DNA of 64,000 bases from Halomonas fontilapidosi (GTDB lineage: Bacteria; Pseudomonadota; Gammaproteobacteria; Pseudomonadales; Halomonadaceae): positions 459,752-523,751 of the forward strand of contig NZ_JACHXQ010000002.1 in NCBI RefSeq assembly GCF_014192285.1, written 5' to 3'. Shown here piece after piece: positions 17,597 to 27,365 of this stretch. The notes beneath the pieces were generated by a model. The model had not been told where the DNA came from and did no database searches. It saw only the letters and a program-made list of their open reading frames with translations. Made by a program: the position numbers and the translations under genes. Position 1 is the first letter of the stretch. Each line of letters opens with the position of its first letter.

Positions 17597-18302
17597 ACAC
17601 CTCCGGCGGGAGCAGCAGACGGTCACGCTCTCGCGGCATGATCTGCAAGGGCTCCAGCGGTCCCAGAAAGTGCGGCTGTCGCTCCCACAGGTAGAGATCC
17701 CCCAGCGTGGCCACCCGCGCCACCCACTCGCGCAGCTTGAGCCGCCAGACCCCGTCCGTGGCAGTCTCTGCTGCCGCACAGCCCATCACCTCGAGCCCCA
17801 GCGCCTCGCCGATGAACAGCGCCCGCGGCAGATGCCAGCCCTGAGTAATCAGCAGCGCCCGCTCCACGCCGAACACGTCTCGTGCCCGCGCCAGCGTATC
17901 GAAGGTACTGAAACCGGCATAGTCCAGGGTCATGTCCTCATCGCGCACGTCGCGTCCGCGCAGGTCACGCCACATGGTCACGGGCTCGTTATAGTAGCGG
18001 GTGCTGTTGTCACCGGAGATAAGCAGGTGGTCGACCCGTCCGAGATGGATCAGGTGGGCAGCGGCGCCCATGCGCCCCTCGAAGTGCGGATTGCGCGCCC
18101 CGCTGCGGGTCCAGTGAGAGGTGCCGAAGACGATGCCCACGGGTTCGCTGCCGCATTGCGCCAGCTCGCTCTCGATCTTTCCCTGGGTGCGACCCAGCAC
18201 ATAGACGTTGGCCAGCACGAACAACAGCGCCGCCAGGAGCGCAAGCGCCCCCAGCACCATCAGTACCGCCTTGAAGACCTTCCAGAATGGCCGGTGCATC
18301 AC
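17517..18302 (-). CDS. sanA: SanA/YdcF-like DUF218 envelope protein
   Basis: A 261-aa protein with one N-terminal membrane helix (about 10-35) and a periplasmic DUF218 domain. Motifs IVFGTSHWTRSGARNP, LLISGDNSTRYYNEP and LLITQGWHLPRALF match SanA, an inner-membrane protein tied to envelope barrier function and vancomycin exclusion at high temperature in E. coli. The C-terminal 25 or so residues (SDAASEGDTARESARGS) look disordered and are encoded opposite the convergent gene. It is downstream of sufT by 17 bases on the same strand, perhaps by read-through. Confidence 0.8.
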   Translation of the reverse strand: MMHRPFWKVFKAVLMVLGALALLAALLFVLANVYVLGRTQGKIESELAQCGSEPVGIVFGTSHWTRSGARNPHFEGRMGAAAHLIHLGRVDHLLISGDNSTRYYNEPVTMWRDLRGRDVRDEDMTLDYAGFSTFDTLARARDVFGVERALLITQGWHLPRALFIGEALGLEVMGCAAAETATDGVWRLKLREWVARVATLGDLYLWERQPHFLGPLEPLQIMPRERDRLLLPPEVFNASDAASEGDTARESARGSPSSTPR

Positions 18303-18319
18303 GCTCCCCGGAAGAGTCG

Positions 18320-18892
18320 CTAGAACATTCCCAGTTCCAGCTTGGCCTCGTCGCTCATCATCTCACGACTCCAGGGGGGGTCGAAGACGATCTCGGTGTG
18401 AACCTTGCTGATCTGCGGGGCGCCGAGGATCTTGTTGCGGGCATCGGCGGCAATCACGTCACCCATGCCACAGCCGGGCGCGGTCAGCGTCATGCGGATA
18501 GTGACGATGCGCTCGCCGCTGATCAGCCGCTCGATGCGACAGCCATAGACAAGCCCCAGATCGACGATGTTCACCGGAATCTCGGGGTCGAAGCAGGTGC
18601 GCAGCTGATCCCACACGAACTGCTCGATCTCGTCATCCGAGGCATCCTCGGGCAGGGTCGGGCGTGGCAGCGCCTCGAGCCCCAGGGCATCGAGGTTGGC
18701 CCCCTCGATCAGGTAGAGACGCCCTTCGAAGCCGACGCTGACCGTGCTGCCCTTGGCCTGCATCACGCTGACGATACTGTCTTCCGGCAGCGTCACGGTC
18801 TTGCCGAAGGGAATGGAGATTGCCGCCACGTCACGCTGCAGAGGCAACTCCTGCCCCTTGTGGAGGGTGGCAATCTGCTCGATATCGCTCAT
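18320..18892 (-). CDS. sufT: SufT, iron-sulfur cluster maturation factor
   Basis: A 190-aa protein of the MIP18/DUF59 family in its SufT form. The conserved FDPEIPVNIVDLGLVYGC and the TAPGCGMGDVIAADAR segment with its Cys are present, and the C-terminus has FDPPWSREMMSDEAK. SufT helps load Fe-S clusters onto target proteins. It is the last gene of the SUF operon here, 18 bases after sufS. Confidence 0.93.
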   Translation of the reverse strand: MSDIEQIATLHKGQELPLQRDVAAISIPFGKTVTLPEDSIVSVMQAKGSTVSVGFEGRLYLIEGANLDALGLEALPRPTLPEDASDDEIEQFVWDQLRTCFDPEIPVNIVDLGLVYGCRIERLISGERIVTIRMTLTAPGCGMGDVIAADARNKILGAPQISKVHTEIVFDPPWSREMMSDEAKLELGMF

Positions 18893-18910
18893 ATCGCTCC
18901 TTGATAGGCT

Positions 18911-20152
18911 TCAGCGCAGCATGCCGACGACGCGCTCGAGACCCTCGACGAAGACCTCGATCTCCTCGGGCGTATTGTAGGCGGCGAACGAGGCTCGGCA
19001 AGTGGCATCCAACCCGAACTGGGCCAGCAGCGGCTGGGCGCAGTGATGGCCGGTGCGGATCGCCACCCCGAGCTGATCGATCAGCAGCCCAATGTCCTGA
19101 GAGTGCGCCCCGTCGACCACGAACGACAATACGCCGGCCTTGTCGGGGGCGGTACCGAGGATGCGCAGGCCCTCGATGCTGCGCACGCCTTCGGTGGCGT
19201 GCTCGAGCAGTCTCGCCTCCCAGGCACCGATCAGCGACAGGCCGATCTGCTGGACCCACTCCAGGGCGCGCCCCAGGGCAATCACCTCGGCGATGGCCGG
19301 GGTACCGGCCTCGAACTTGTGCGGGATGTCGGCAAAGGTAGTCGGCGTCTCGAAGGAGACCGTGCGGATCATCTCGCCGCCGCCTTGCCAGGGCGGCATC
19401 GCCTCGAGCAGCGCCGCCTTGCCGTAGAGCACCCCCACCCCGGTCGGCCCATAGACCTTGTGACCGGAAAAGGCATAGAAGTCGGCATCGATGTCCTGCA
19501 CATCGATGGCCTGATGGGGTGCAGCCTGGGCACCGTCGATCAGGATTCGCGCGCCGTGCTCGTGGGCCACCTGGGTCATCTCGCGCACCGGGTTGACGGT
19601 GCCGAAGGCGTTGGAAACATGGTTCACCGCCACCAGCCGCGTCCGTTCGGAGATCAGGTCGCGATAGGCCGTCATGTCCAGCACGCCGCGCTCGTCCACC
19701 GGGATCACCTTGATCGCGAACCCGAGCTCGCCGGCCAGCAGTTGCCAGGGCACGATGTTGGAGTGGTGCTCGAGACGCGAGATCAACACCTCGTCACCGG
19801 GACCAAGGTGGGTTCGCCCCCAGCTGTTGGCCACCAGGTTGATCGCCTCGGTGGTACCGCGGGTAAAGACGATCTCGCGGGCCTCGCCCGCGTTGAGGAA
19901 GGCGCGCACCGTCTCACGGGTCCCCTCGAAGGCCGCCGTAGCCTCGTCGGCCAGGGTATGTAGCCCGCGGTGGATGTTGGCGTTGTAGCGCCCATAGTAC
20001 TCGTCGAATGTCGCGATCACCTGACGCGGGGTCTGGCTGGTGGCGGCATTGTCCAGGTAGACCAGCGGCTTGCCGTGGACAACCCGATCAAGGATCGGGA
20101 AGTCGCGTCGCACCTTTACCACATCCAGCGTCAGGTCGCTGAAGTCGGCCAT
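18911..20152 (-). CDS. sufS: Cysteine desulfurase SufS
   Basis: A 413-aa PLP-dependent group II cysteine desulfurase. It takes sulfur from cysteine as a persulfide for cluster assembly on SufBCD. The PLP lysine is in FSGHKVYGPTGVGVLYG and the catalytic Cys371 is in RTGHHCAQPLL. The length matches SufS (about 406). Its start is 3 bases after the sufD stop. No SufE or SufU sulfur acceptor is encoded in this operon, so the partner must be elsewhere or replaced. Confidence 0.96.
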   Translation of the reverse strand: MADFSDLTLDVVKVRRDFPILDRVVHGKPLVYLDNAATSQTPRQVIATFDEYYGRYNANIHRGLHTLADEATAAFEGTRETVRAFLNAGEAREIVFTRGTTEAINLVANSWGRTHLGPGDEVLISRLEHHSNIVPWQLLAGELGFAIKVIPVDERGVLDMTAYRDLISERTRLVAVNHVSNAFGTVNPVREMTQVAHEHGARILIDGAQAAPHQAIDVQDIDADFYAFSGHKVYGPTGVGVLYGKAALLEAMPPWQGGGEMIRTVSFETPTTFADIPHKFEAGTPAIAEVIALGRALEWVQQIGLSLIGAWEARLLEHATEGVRSIEGLRILGTAPDKAGVLSFVVDGAHSQDIGLLIDQLGVAIRTGHHCAQPLLAQFGLDATCRASFAAYNTPEEIEVFVEGLERVVGMLR

Positions 20153-20155
20153 GGA

Positions 20156-21526
20156 TCACTCCTCGCTCAGGGCAGCGGCGGTTTCCACCAGACCGGCCAG
20201 GTTGAAGCGCTCGGGAAGCTTGCCCGCCACGGCCAGCTCGACCCGCTCGGCGATGGCGTCGAGACCGACCTGCTCCAGCACCTCACCGGCAAACGCCAGG
20301 GTCAGCAAGCCACGGGCTGTCTGCTCGTCGATACCGCGGGTGCGCAGGGCGAACACCGCCTCCTCGTCGAGCTGGCCGGTGGTGGTGCCGTGGGAACACT
20401 TGACGTCGTCGGCGTAGATCTCGAGCTCGGGCTTGGCATCGATCTCGGCGCGATCGGAGAGCAGCAGGTTGGCGTTGCTCTGGAAGCCTTCGATCTTCTG
20501 GCTGTCGCGCTTGACCACCACCTTGCCGTTGAACACGCCATGGGCGCGATCGTCGAGAATGCCCTTGTAGTTCTCGTTGGAGAACGTCAGGGGGGCATTG
20601 TGGTTGGCCAGGGTATGGTTATCCACATGCTGCCGCCCCTGGCCGTAGAAGAGGCCATTGAAGTTGGCCTCGGCTCCCTCGCCGTTGAGCTCGGTGATCA
20701 GGTCCGTGCGAACCAGGCCACCGCCCAGGTTCAGGTTGAACGAGGTGTAGCGGCTATCGCGTGCCTGTTCGACGTGGATGCTCGACACGTGCAGGTCGGC
20801 CAGCGGCGCCTCCTGCAGCTTGTAGTGGGTCAGGATCGCGCCGCGGTCGAGAATGACCTCCTCCACCAGGTTGGTGAAGTTGGCGGCCTGCTCCTCGCCC
20901 ACGTGATGCTCGATCACCGTGGCCTGGCTGCGCCCGGCCATCTCGATCAGGATGCGGGGATGACTCATCGCCGGCGCCTCGCCCGCGCGGGAGAGGAACT
21001 GCAGGATGATCGGCTTCTCCACCACGGTGCCCGGCGCCAGGCGCAGCACGGCGCCCTCTTCCATAAAGGCGGTGTTGAGCGCCGCGAAGGGCGAGAATTC
21101 AACACCGGTGAGCCGCCCCAGGGGACCGCCCACCGCCTCGTGGTTCTCCTCGAGCGCCCGGGAGAGCGGCACCAGCTGAGCGCCGGCGGGCAGGTCGTCC
21201 AGCGTCGACAGGGCCGGCGCAAAGACGCCATCGACAAAGGTCAGACGGTGGGCCTCGATCGGCAGGGTCAGCCGCGCCGCCGTGGCCGGCGAGAAGTCGG
21301 CATTCGTGGCCAGCTGAAAATCGCCGCGGGCGATGCCGCGCACGTCGGTGTACTTCCACGCTTCGTCACGGCGGGTCGGGAAACCCAGCGCCTCGAAGCG
21401 GGCCGCGCCCGCCTGTCGCCGGGCGGCGATCCAGGTCGGCTCGGGGCCTTGGGCTTCCGCTCGCCCGGCAGCGTGCTCGCCCAGCCGCTCGAGGAAGCGT
21501 TGCACGTCGCTCTGCACGTCACTCAT
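20156..21526 (-). CDS. sufD: SufD, Fe-S assembly scaffold subunit
   Basis: A 456-aa SufBD-family protein. The beta-helix core with FNLNLGGGLVRTDLITELNG and the C-terminal SHGTTTGQLDEEAVFALRTRG match SufD. It partners SufB and SufC in the cytoplasmic scaffold complex and helps iron entry. Its ATG overlaps the sufC stop by four bases (translational coupling). Confidence 0.95.
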   Translation of the reverse strand: MSDVQSDVQRFLERLGEHAAGRAEAQGPEPTWIAARRQAGAARFEALGFPTRRDEAWKYTDVRGIARGDFQLATNADFSPATAARLTLPIEAHRLTFVDGVFAPALSTLDDLPAGAQLVPLSRALEENHEAVGGPLGRLTGVEFSPFAALNTAFMEEGAVLRLAPGTVVEKPIILQFLSRAGEAPAMSHPRILIEMAGRSQATVIEHHVGEEQAANFTNLVEEVILDRGAILTHYKLQEAPLADLHVSSIHVEQARDSRYTSFNLNLGGGLVRTDLITELNGEGAEANFNGLFYGQGRQHVDNHTLANHNAPLTFSNENYKGILDDRAHGVFNGKVVVKRDSQKIEGFQSNANLLLSDRAEIDAKPELEIYADDVKCSHGTTTGQLDEEAVFALRTRGIDEQTARGLLTLAFAGEVLEQVGLDAIAERVELAVAGKLPERFNLAGLVETAAALSEE

Positions 21527-22275
21527 GCGGCGGTCTCCTCCTGTACCCAGTCGTAGCCACGGCTCTCGAGCTCGCGGGCCAGCTCGGCGTCACCGCTCTT
21601 GGCGATGCGGCCGTCGACCAGCACGTGAACGCGATCCGGCACGATGTAGTCGAGCAGGCGCTGGTAGTGGGTCACCAGCAAGATGGCGCGATCCTCGGCG
21701 CGCAGCGAGTTGACGCCATCGGCAACCACCTTCATGGCGTCGATGTCGAGGCCCGAGTCGATCTCGTCGAGCATCGCCAGCTTCGGCTGCAGCACCAGCA
21801 TCTGCAGGATCTCGTTACGCTTTTTCTCGCCGCCGGAGAAGCCTTCATTGACGGCACGCTGCAGGAAGCTGGTGTCCATCTTCATGGACGCGACCTTTTC
21901 CTTGATCAGCTTCATGAACTCCGGTGCCGGGATCTCGCCCAGGCCCTGCGCTTCACGCTGGGCGTTCAGAGCCGCCTTGAGCAGGTAGATGTTCTTCACC
22001 CCCGGGATCTCGACCGGGTACTGGAAACCCAGCAGCAGGCCGGCCCGGGCCCGCTCCTCGACCTCCATCTCCAGCACGTCCTGGCCCTCGTAGGTGATCG
22101 AACCCTGAGTCACCTCGTACCCCTCCTTGCCGGCGATCACCGCCGAGAGGGTCGACTTGCCGGCCCCGTTGGGGCCCATGATGGCGTGGACTTCACCGGC
22201 GTTGATGGTCAGGTCCAGACCCTTGAGGATCTCGGAACCCTCGACCGTGACGTGCAGATCCTTGACTTCGAGCAT
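21523..22275 (-). CDS. sufC: SufC, ATPase of the SUF complex
   Basis: A 250-aa soluble ABC ATPase that powers shape changes in SufBCD. Walker A GPNGAGKST is at 34-42, the signature FSGGEKKRNEI and Walker B LAMLDEIDSGLD follow in order, and HYQRLLDYI is the H-loop region. This EKKRNE signature is specific to SufC. It is separated from sufB by 75 bases and overlaps sufD. Confidence 0.97.
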   Translation of the reverse strand: MLEVKDLHVTVEGSEILKGLDLTINAGEVHAIMGPNGAGKSTLSAVIAGKEGYEVTQGSITYEGQDVLEMEVEERARAGLLLGFQYPVEIPGVKNIYLLKAALNAQREAQGLGEIPAPEFMKLIKEKVASMKMDTSFLQRAVNEGFSGGEKKRNEILQMLVLQPKLAMLDEIDSGLDIDAMKVVADGVNSLRAEDRAILLVTHYQRLLDYIVPDRVHVLVDGRIAKSGDAELARELESRGYDWVQEETAA

Positions 22276-22350
22276 GTTGACACCCTTTGATTCGTTTCGC
22301 GCCGCCGCGGCGGCATCGGGAGATTCGTTGATCGGTTCCGCTAGGGCGGC

Positions 22351-23793
<1,443 letters not shown>

Positions 23794-23863
23794 GATGTAT
23801 CCCCTCCCGGGCGGTTGGGTCGGCGAGCAAGGCTCGCATCGGGTAGTGAAATGCTCGGAAATC

Positions 23864-24325
23864 TCAGGCCTCGGCGGCCAGACTCACACTCTGTATGGGC
23901 AATTGCACCGGCAGCTTGATCGGGCTGGTGTCGGCGAGGTGGGCCAGGGTCACGCTGTCCAACAGGGTGCGAATGGCCAACGAGACCCGCTGCCAGTTGT
24001 CAGCGACCCCACAGGTGGCGGCCAGATCGCAGTCGCCATCGGCGTGACTGCATTCGGTCATCGCCACCGGCCCTTCGATGGCCGAAATGATGTCGGTGGC
24101 GGTGATACGCGATGCGGGGCGTGCCAGGGAATATCCTCCCTGGGCGCCGCGACGTGACTCGAGAAGACCGGCGCGGACCAGCATCTTCAGGGTCTTGCTG
24201 ACCGTGGGATGGGGAAGCTGAACCGCGTCGGCAAGCTCCGCGGCAGCATGGGGCTGCTCAGGATGCCGGGCGATCTGCGCCATCACCACGGCGGCGTAAT
24301 CGGTCAGCCGCGAAAGCTTGAGCAA
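23864..24325 (-). CDS. Rrf2-family regulator of the SUF operon
   Basis: A 153-aa Rrf2/IscR-type repressor that begins [20 protein letters not shown] and carries three cysteines suited to a Fe-S cluster ([15 protein letters not shown]). The winged helix is at about 1-75. I place the start at TTG 24325, which has GGGAG seven bases upstream and matches homologues that begin [11 protein letters not shown]. The ATG at 24349 has its AGGAGG only two bases away, which is too close. It leads the SUF genes and an IscR-like site overlaps its own promoter, so autoregulation by cluster status is likely. Confidence 0.9.
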   Translation of the reverse strand: MLKLSRLTDYAAVVMAQIARHPEQPHAAAELADAVQLPHPTVSKTLKMLVRAGLLESRRGAQGGYSLARPASRITATDIISAIEGPVAMTECSHADGDCDLAATCGVADNWQRVSLAIRTLLDSVTLAHLADTSPIKLPVQLPIQSVSLAAEA

Positions 24326-24338
24326 GGCCGGACTCCCC

Positions 24339-24354
24339 AGGGGATGCATCCCCT
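24339..24354. repeat. 16-bp perfect palindrome in the SUF leader
   Basis: AGGGGATGCATCCCCT is perfectly self-complementary. It lies in the predicted 5' leader, 14 bases before the TTG start, and holds the competing ATG (24347-24349). It could be an operator or an mRNA hairpin masking the AGGAGG just upstream. Confidence 0.45.
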
Positions 24355-24362
24355 CCTGTTCA

Positions 24363-24401
24363 ATTGAGGACCATTTTAGTCCTGTATCATTTTGATGTGA
24401 A
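24363..24401 (-). promoter_or_regulatory. SUF operon promoter with IscR/Rrf2-like operator
   Basis: On the minus strand, TTCACA (24396-24401) and TAAAAT (24373-24378) are separated by 17 bp, a good sigma-70 promoter. A 25-bp site at 24363-24387 reads ATA-3-GACT-6-GTC-3-AAT with AGGAC/GTCCT half-sites, close to the type 1 IscR consensus, and covers the -10. Binding there would block transcription. Confidence 0.7.
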
Positions 24402-24716
24402 GACCTGGCGCCCAATCGAACGGATCCCGGCACGTTTGCGGACGTTATCGGCAAAATAACAATAATCACTCTCATTTAAGGAGGCTATCAGGCGCCCTCG
24501 GACGCCGGTAAGGCATCAGCACTGCCAATTCTTACCATTGCGCATCCTCATCCATGGAAAAACAAAGTGATAGGCAGCTCTGATAAGCTGCAAAGCCTCG
24601 CAGGGGCAGCACGTGGCCCCGCGCCCCTTCCCGCGACAAGGTCACATACCCGACGCACAGAGCCGTCGTCAGGCGGCTATGCTTGCCAAGGGACAGGGCT
24701 TGCAAGGAGAAACGAC
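24402..24716. other. Intergenic region between divergent SUF and ABC transporter operons
   Basis: About 315 bases without a convincing gene. It must contain the promoter of the osmoprotectant transporter. A short hairpin (GCAGCT/AGCTGC near 24573-24590) is visible, and AAGGAG at 24704-24709 serves the TTG start. No clear -35/-10 pair was identified. Confidence 0.4.
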
Positions 24717-25382
24717 TTGGAACTGATTCAGTACGCACTGGACAACATCGACCTCTTGGCCACGCGCACCGTGGAACACATCGCGCTGGTTGGCGTGGCC
24801 GTCGGTATCGCCACTCTGACCGGAGTACCGATCGGCATCGCCATCACCAAGAACGAGCGCATGGCCCAGGCCGTGCTCTATGCCGCCTCGATCATTGTCA
24901 CCATTCCGTCGATTGCGCTGTTCGGCATCATGATCCCGGTGCTCTCGCTGATCGGTCAGGGCATTGGCTATCTGCCGGCGGTGATCGCCGTGCTGCTCTA
25001 TTCCCAGCTGCCGATCATCCGCAACACCTATACCGCGATCAACAACGTCGATCCGGCGTTGCGCGAGGCCGCCCGGGGGATCGGCATGAGTCCCAACCAG
25101 CGCCTGCGCCTGGTGGAGATTCCCCTGGCGGTGCCGGTGATCATGGCCGGGGTGCGCACGGCCGTGGTGCTCAACATCGGCGTGATGGCGATTGCCGCCT
25201 ATATCGGCGCTGGCGGCCTGGGCACCTTCATCAGCCGCGGCATCTCCCAGTCCGACCCGCGCCAGCTGATCGTTGGCGCCGTGGCGGTGAGCCTGCTGGC
25301 GATCATCGTCGACTACACCCTGCTCTACGTTCAGAAGCGCCTGACGCCCCGCGGCATGGAACTCGACACCTCCACCGCCTGA
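24717..25382 (+). CDS. Osmoprotectant ABC transporter permease 1 (OpuC/YehY type)
   Basis: A 221-aa inner-membrane permease with about five to six helices and the binding-protein-dependent transport motif EAARGIGMSPNQRLRLVEIPLA that docks on the ATPase. It belongs to the glycine betaine/choline/carnitine group of permeases (OpuBB, OpuCB, YehY). The start is TTG 24717, with AAGGAG seven bases upstream; no ATG is suitably placed. It is the first gene of a five-gene cluster for uptake of compatible solutes. Confidence 0.88.
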   Translation: MELIQYALDNIDLLATRTVEHIALVGVAVGIATLTGVPIGIAITKNERMAQAVLYAASIIVTIPSIALFGIMIPVLSLIGQGIGYLPAVIAVLLYSQLPIIRNTYTAINNVDPALREAARGIGMSPNQRLRLVEIPLAVPVIMAGVRTAVVLNIGVMAIAAYIGAGGLGTFISRGISQSDPRQLIVGAVAVSLLAIIVDYTLLYVQKRLTPRGMELDTSTA

Positions 25383-25421
25383 TAGCGAGCCCCTGACGAC
25401 CGAGACGACAAGGACACCCGA

Positions 25422-26582
25422 ATGATCCAACTCGATAACCTGACCAAGGTCTTCGACACGCCCAAGGGCGCCGTGGTCGCCGCCGACCACATCAGCATGG
25501 ACGTCCCCAGCGGCGAGATCTGCATCCTGCTCGGCCCCTCGGGTTGCGGCAAGACCACCACCCTGAAGATGATCAACCGCATCGTGAAGCCGACCTCCGG
25601 CAAGGTGTTCATCAACGGCGAAGACACCACCGGCATGAACACCCAGGATCTGCGCCGCAACATCGGCTACGTGATCCAGCAGATCGGACTGTTCCCCAAC
25701 ATGACCATCGAGGAGAACATCACGGTGGTGCCCAAGCTGCTGGGCTGGAACAAGGCCCGCTACAAGGAGCGTGCTCGAGAGCTGATGGCGATGATCTCCA
25801 TGGAGCCCGATGCCTTTCTCAAACGCTTTCCCAGCGAGCTTTCCGGCGGCCAGCAACAGCGCATCGGGGTGGCCCGGGCGCTCGCCGCCGACCCGCCGGT
25901 GATGTTGATGGACGAACCCTTCGGCGCCATCGACCCCATCAACCGGGCGGTGATCCAGGACGAGTTCCTCAAGATGCAGCAGGAACTGAAGAAGACCATC
26001 ATGTTCGTCAGCCACGACATCGACGAGGCGATCAAGATGGGCGATCGGGTGGCGATATTCCGCGAGGGCAAGCTAGTGCAGCACTCCGCGCCCGACGACC
26101 TGCTGGCCGCGCCGAAGAACGCCTTCGTCGAATCCTTCCTCGGCGAGGACCGTGCGCTCAAGCGCCTCAACCTGGTCAAGGTCAAGGATGTGGTCTCCGA
26201 CGAAATCGCCACGGTCAAGCCCGGCGACACCCTGGAGACGGCACTGGCGCGCATCGACGACTACGGCTACCAGAACGCCATCCTGATGGTGAACGACCAG
26301 CGCCAGCCGGTTGGCCTGATCACCCGGGCCAAGGCACGCACCACCAAGGGCTACTGCCGGGACCACTTCGAGAATGTGCCGGCCACGGTGACTCTGGAGG
26401 ACGACCTGCGCAAGGTCGCCTCGCTGATGTTTTCCCAGGATGCCACCTGGCTACCCTGCGTGGATGATGACGGACGGGTCTGCGGCCAGATCACCCAGCG
26501 CGCCATGACCCACCATCTGGGGTCACGCTTCCGTGCCCGCGAGGCAGCTGCCCGGAATCCCGACAGCACCGTGGAGGAGTGA
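25422..26582 (+). CDS. Osmoprotectant ABC transporter ATPase with CBS domains (OpuCA type)
   Basis: A 386-aa ATPase. Walker A GPSGCGKT is at 38-45, the signature LSGGQQQRIGVARAL and Walker B VMLMDEPFGAIDP follow. Residues about 255-370 form two CBS domains, which in OpuA/OpuCA sense ionic strength or cyclic-di-AMP and gate transport. The family and context point to betaine or choline uptake under salt stress. The next permease begins four bases after its stop, so the genes are cotranscribed. Confidence 0.92.
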   Translation: MIQLDNLTKVFDTPKGAVVAADHISMDVPSGEICILLGPSGCGKTTTLKMINRIVKPTSGKVFINGEDTTGMNTQDLRRNIGYVIQQIGLFPNMTIEENITVVPKLLGWNKARYKERARELMAMISMEPDAFLKRFPSELSGGQQQRIGVARALAADPPVMLMDEPFGAIDPINRAVIQDEFLKMQQELKKTIMFVSHDIDEAIKMGDRVAIFREGKLVQHSAPDDLLAAPKNAFVESFLGEDRALKRLNLVKVKDVVSDEIATVKPGDTLETALARIDDYGYQNAILMVNDQRQPVGLITRAKARTTKGYCRDHFENVPATVTLEDDLRKVASLMFSQDATWLPCVDDDGRVCGQITQRAMTHHLGSRFRAREAAARNPDSTVEE

Positions 26583-26586
26583 GCCG

Positions 26587-27318
26587 ATGCCGATCCAGAG
26601 CCTGAATGGGGCCCTGCGCGCACTCCTGCTGGTGGCGATCTTCTTCGCCGGGGTATGGAGCCAATCAAGCGGGGTCATCGAAGACTTCCTGTGGTACCTG
26701 CCCGACGTGCAGTACCTGGCCGTCCAGCACCTGTGGCTGACGGCGATTTCCGGCGGCCTGGCGATTCTGGTGGCTATCCCGCTGGGGGTCGTGCTGTCGC
26801 GCCCGAGCATGGCCCGCTGGGCGGAATCGCTGATGCAGGTGCTCAATGTCGGCACCACCATCCCGACCCTGGCGGTGCTGGCGCTGTCGATGAGCTTCCT
26901 GGGTATCGGCACGGTGCCGGCGGTCTTCGGGCTGTTCGTCGCCACCCTGCTGCCGATCACCCGCAATACCTATGCCGGGCTCAAGGGCGTGGACCCCGCG
27001 CTGATGGAGGCGGCCGCCGGCATCGGCATGTCGGCGACCCAGCGCCTGCTGCGGGTGGAACTGCCTAACGCCCTCTATGTGATCTTCGCGGGCATGCGTA
27101 CCGCCCTGACCATCAACGTAGGCACCGTGCCGCTGGCCTTCCTGATCGGTGCCGGCGGGCTGGGGGAGCTGATTTTCACCGGCATCGACCTGTACGACCC
27201 CGTGATGATGCTGTCCGGCGCCATTCCCACCGCGCTGCTGGCGATCGTCGTCGATGCCCTGATCGCCACCGTCGCCTTCCTGGTGGTGCCACGCGGGGTC
27301 AATCCGGCACGGGCCTGA
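26587..27318 (+). CDS. Osmoprotectant ABC transporter permease 2 (OpuC/YehW type)
   Basis: A 243-aa permease with about six membrane segments and the EAA-loop sequence LMEAAAGIGMSATQRLLRVELP. It pairs with the first permease to form a heterodimeric channel, as in OpuC and YehYW. The ATG at 26587 has GGAGG overlapping the end of the ATPase gene. An upstream in-frame codon at 26533 lies inside the ATPase and is rejected. Confidence 0.9.
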   Translation: MPIQSLNGALRALLLVAIFFAGVWSQSSGVIEDFLWYLPDVQYLAVQHLWLTAISGGLAILVAIPLGVVLSRPSMARWAESLMQVLNVGTTIPTLAVLALSMSFLGIGTVPAVFGLFVATLLPITRNTYAGLKGVDPALMEAAAGIGMSATQRLLRVELPNALYVIFAGMRTALTINVGTVPLAFLIGAGGLGELIFTGIDLYDPVMMLSGAIPTALLAIVVDALIATVAFLVVPRGVNPARA

Positions 27319-27365
27319 TCGTTCGACCCGTGCTAGACCATTTGACATCACAAGGAGAAGCACCC

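Noticed and set aside
15743..17779. 678-codon minus-strand open frame opposite rimB/rimK
   Set aside because: It is an antisense frame created by high GC codon bias. The plus-strand genes have clear family motifs and ribosome sites, while this frame is low-complexity His/Gln/Arg-rich.
19970..21556. 528-codon plus-strand open frame opposite sufS/sufD
   Set aside because: Antisense shadow of well-supported SUF genes; no family motif and typical reverse-frame composition.
24347..24349. ATG as the start of the SUF regulator
   Set aside because: AGGAGG is only two bases from it, and homologues begin at the [10 protein letters not shown] position, served by the TTG at 24325.
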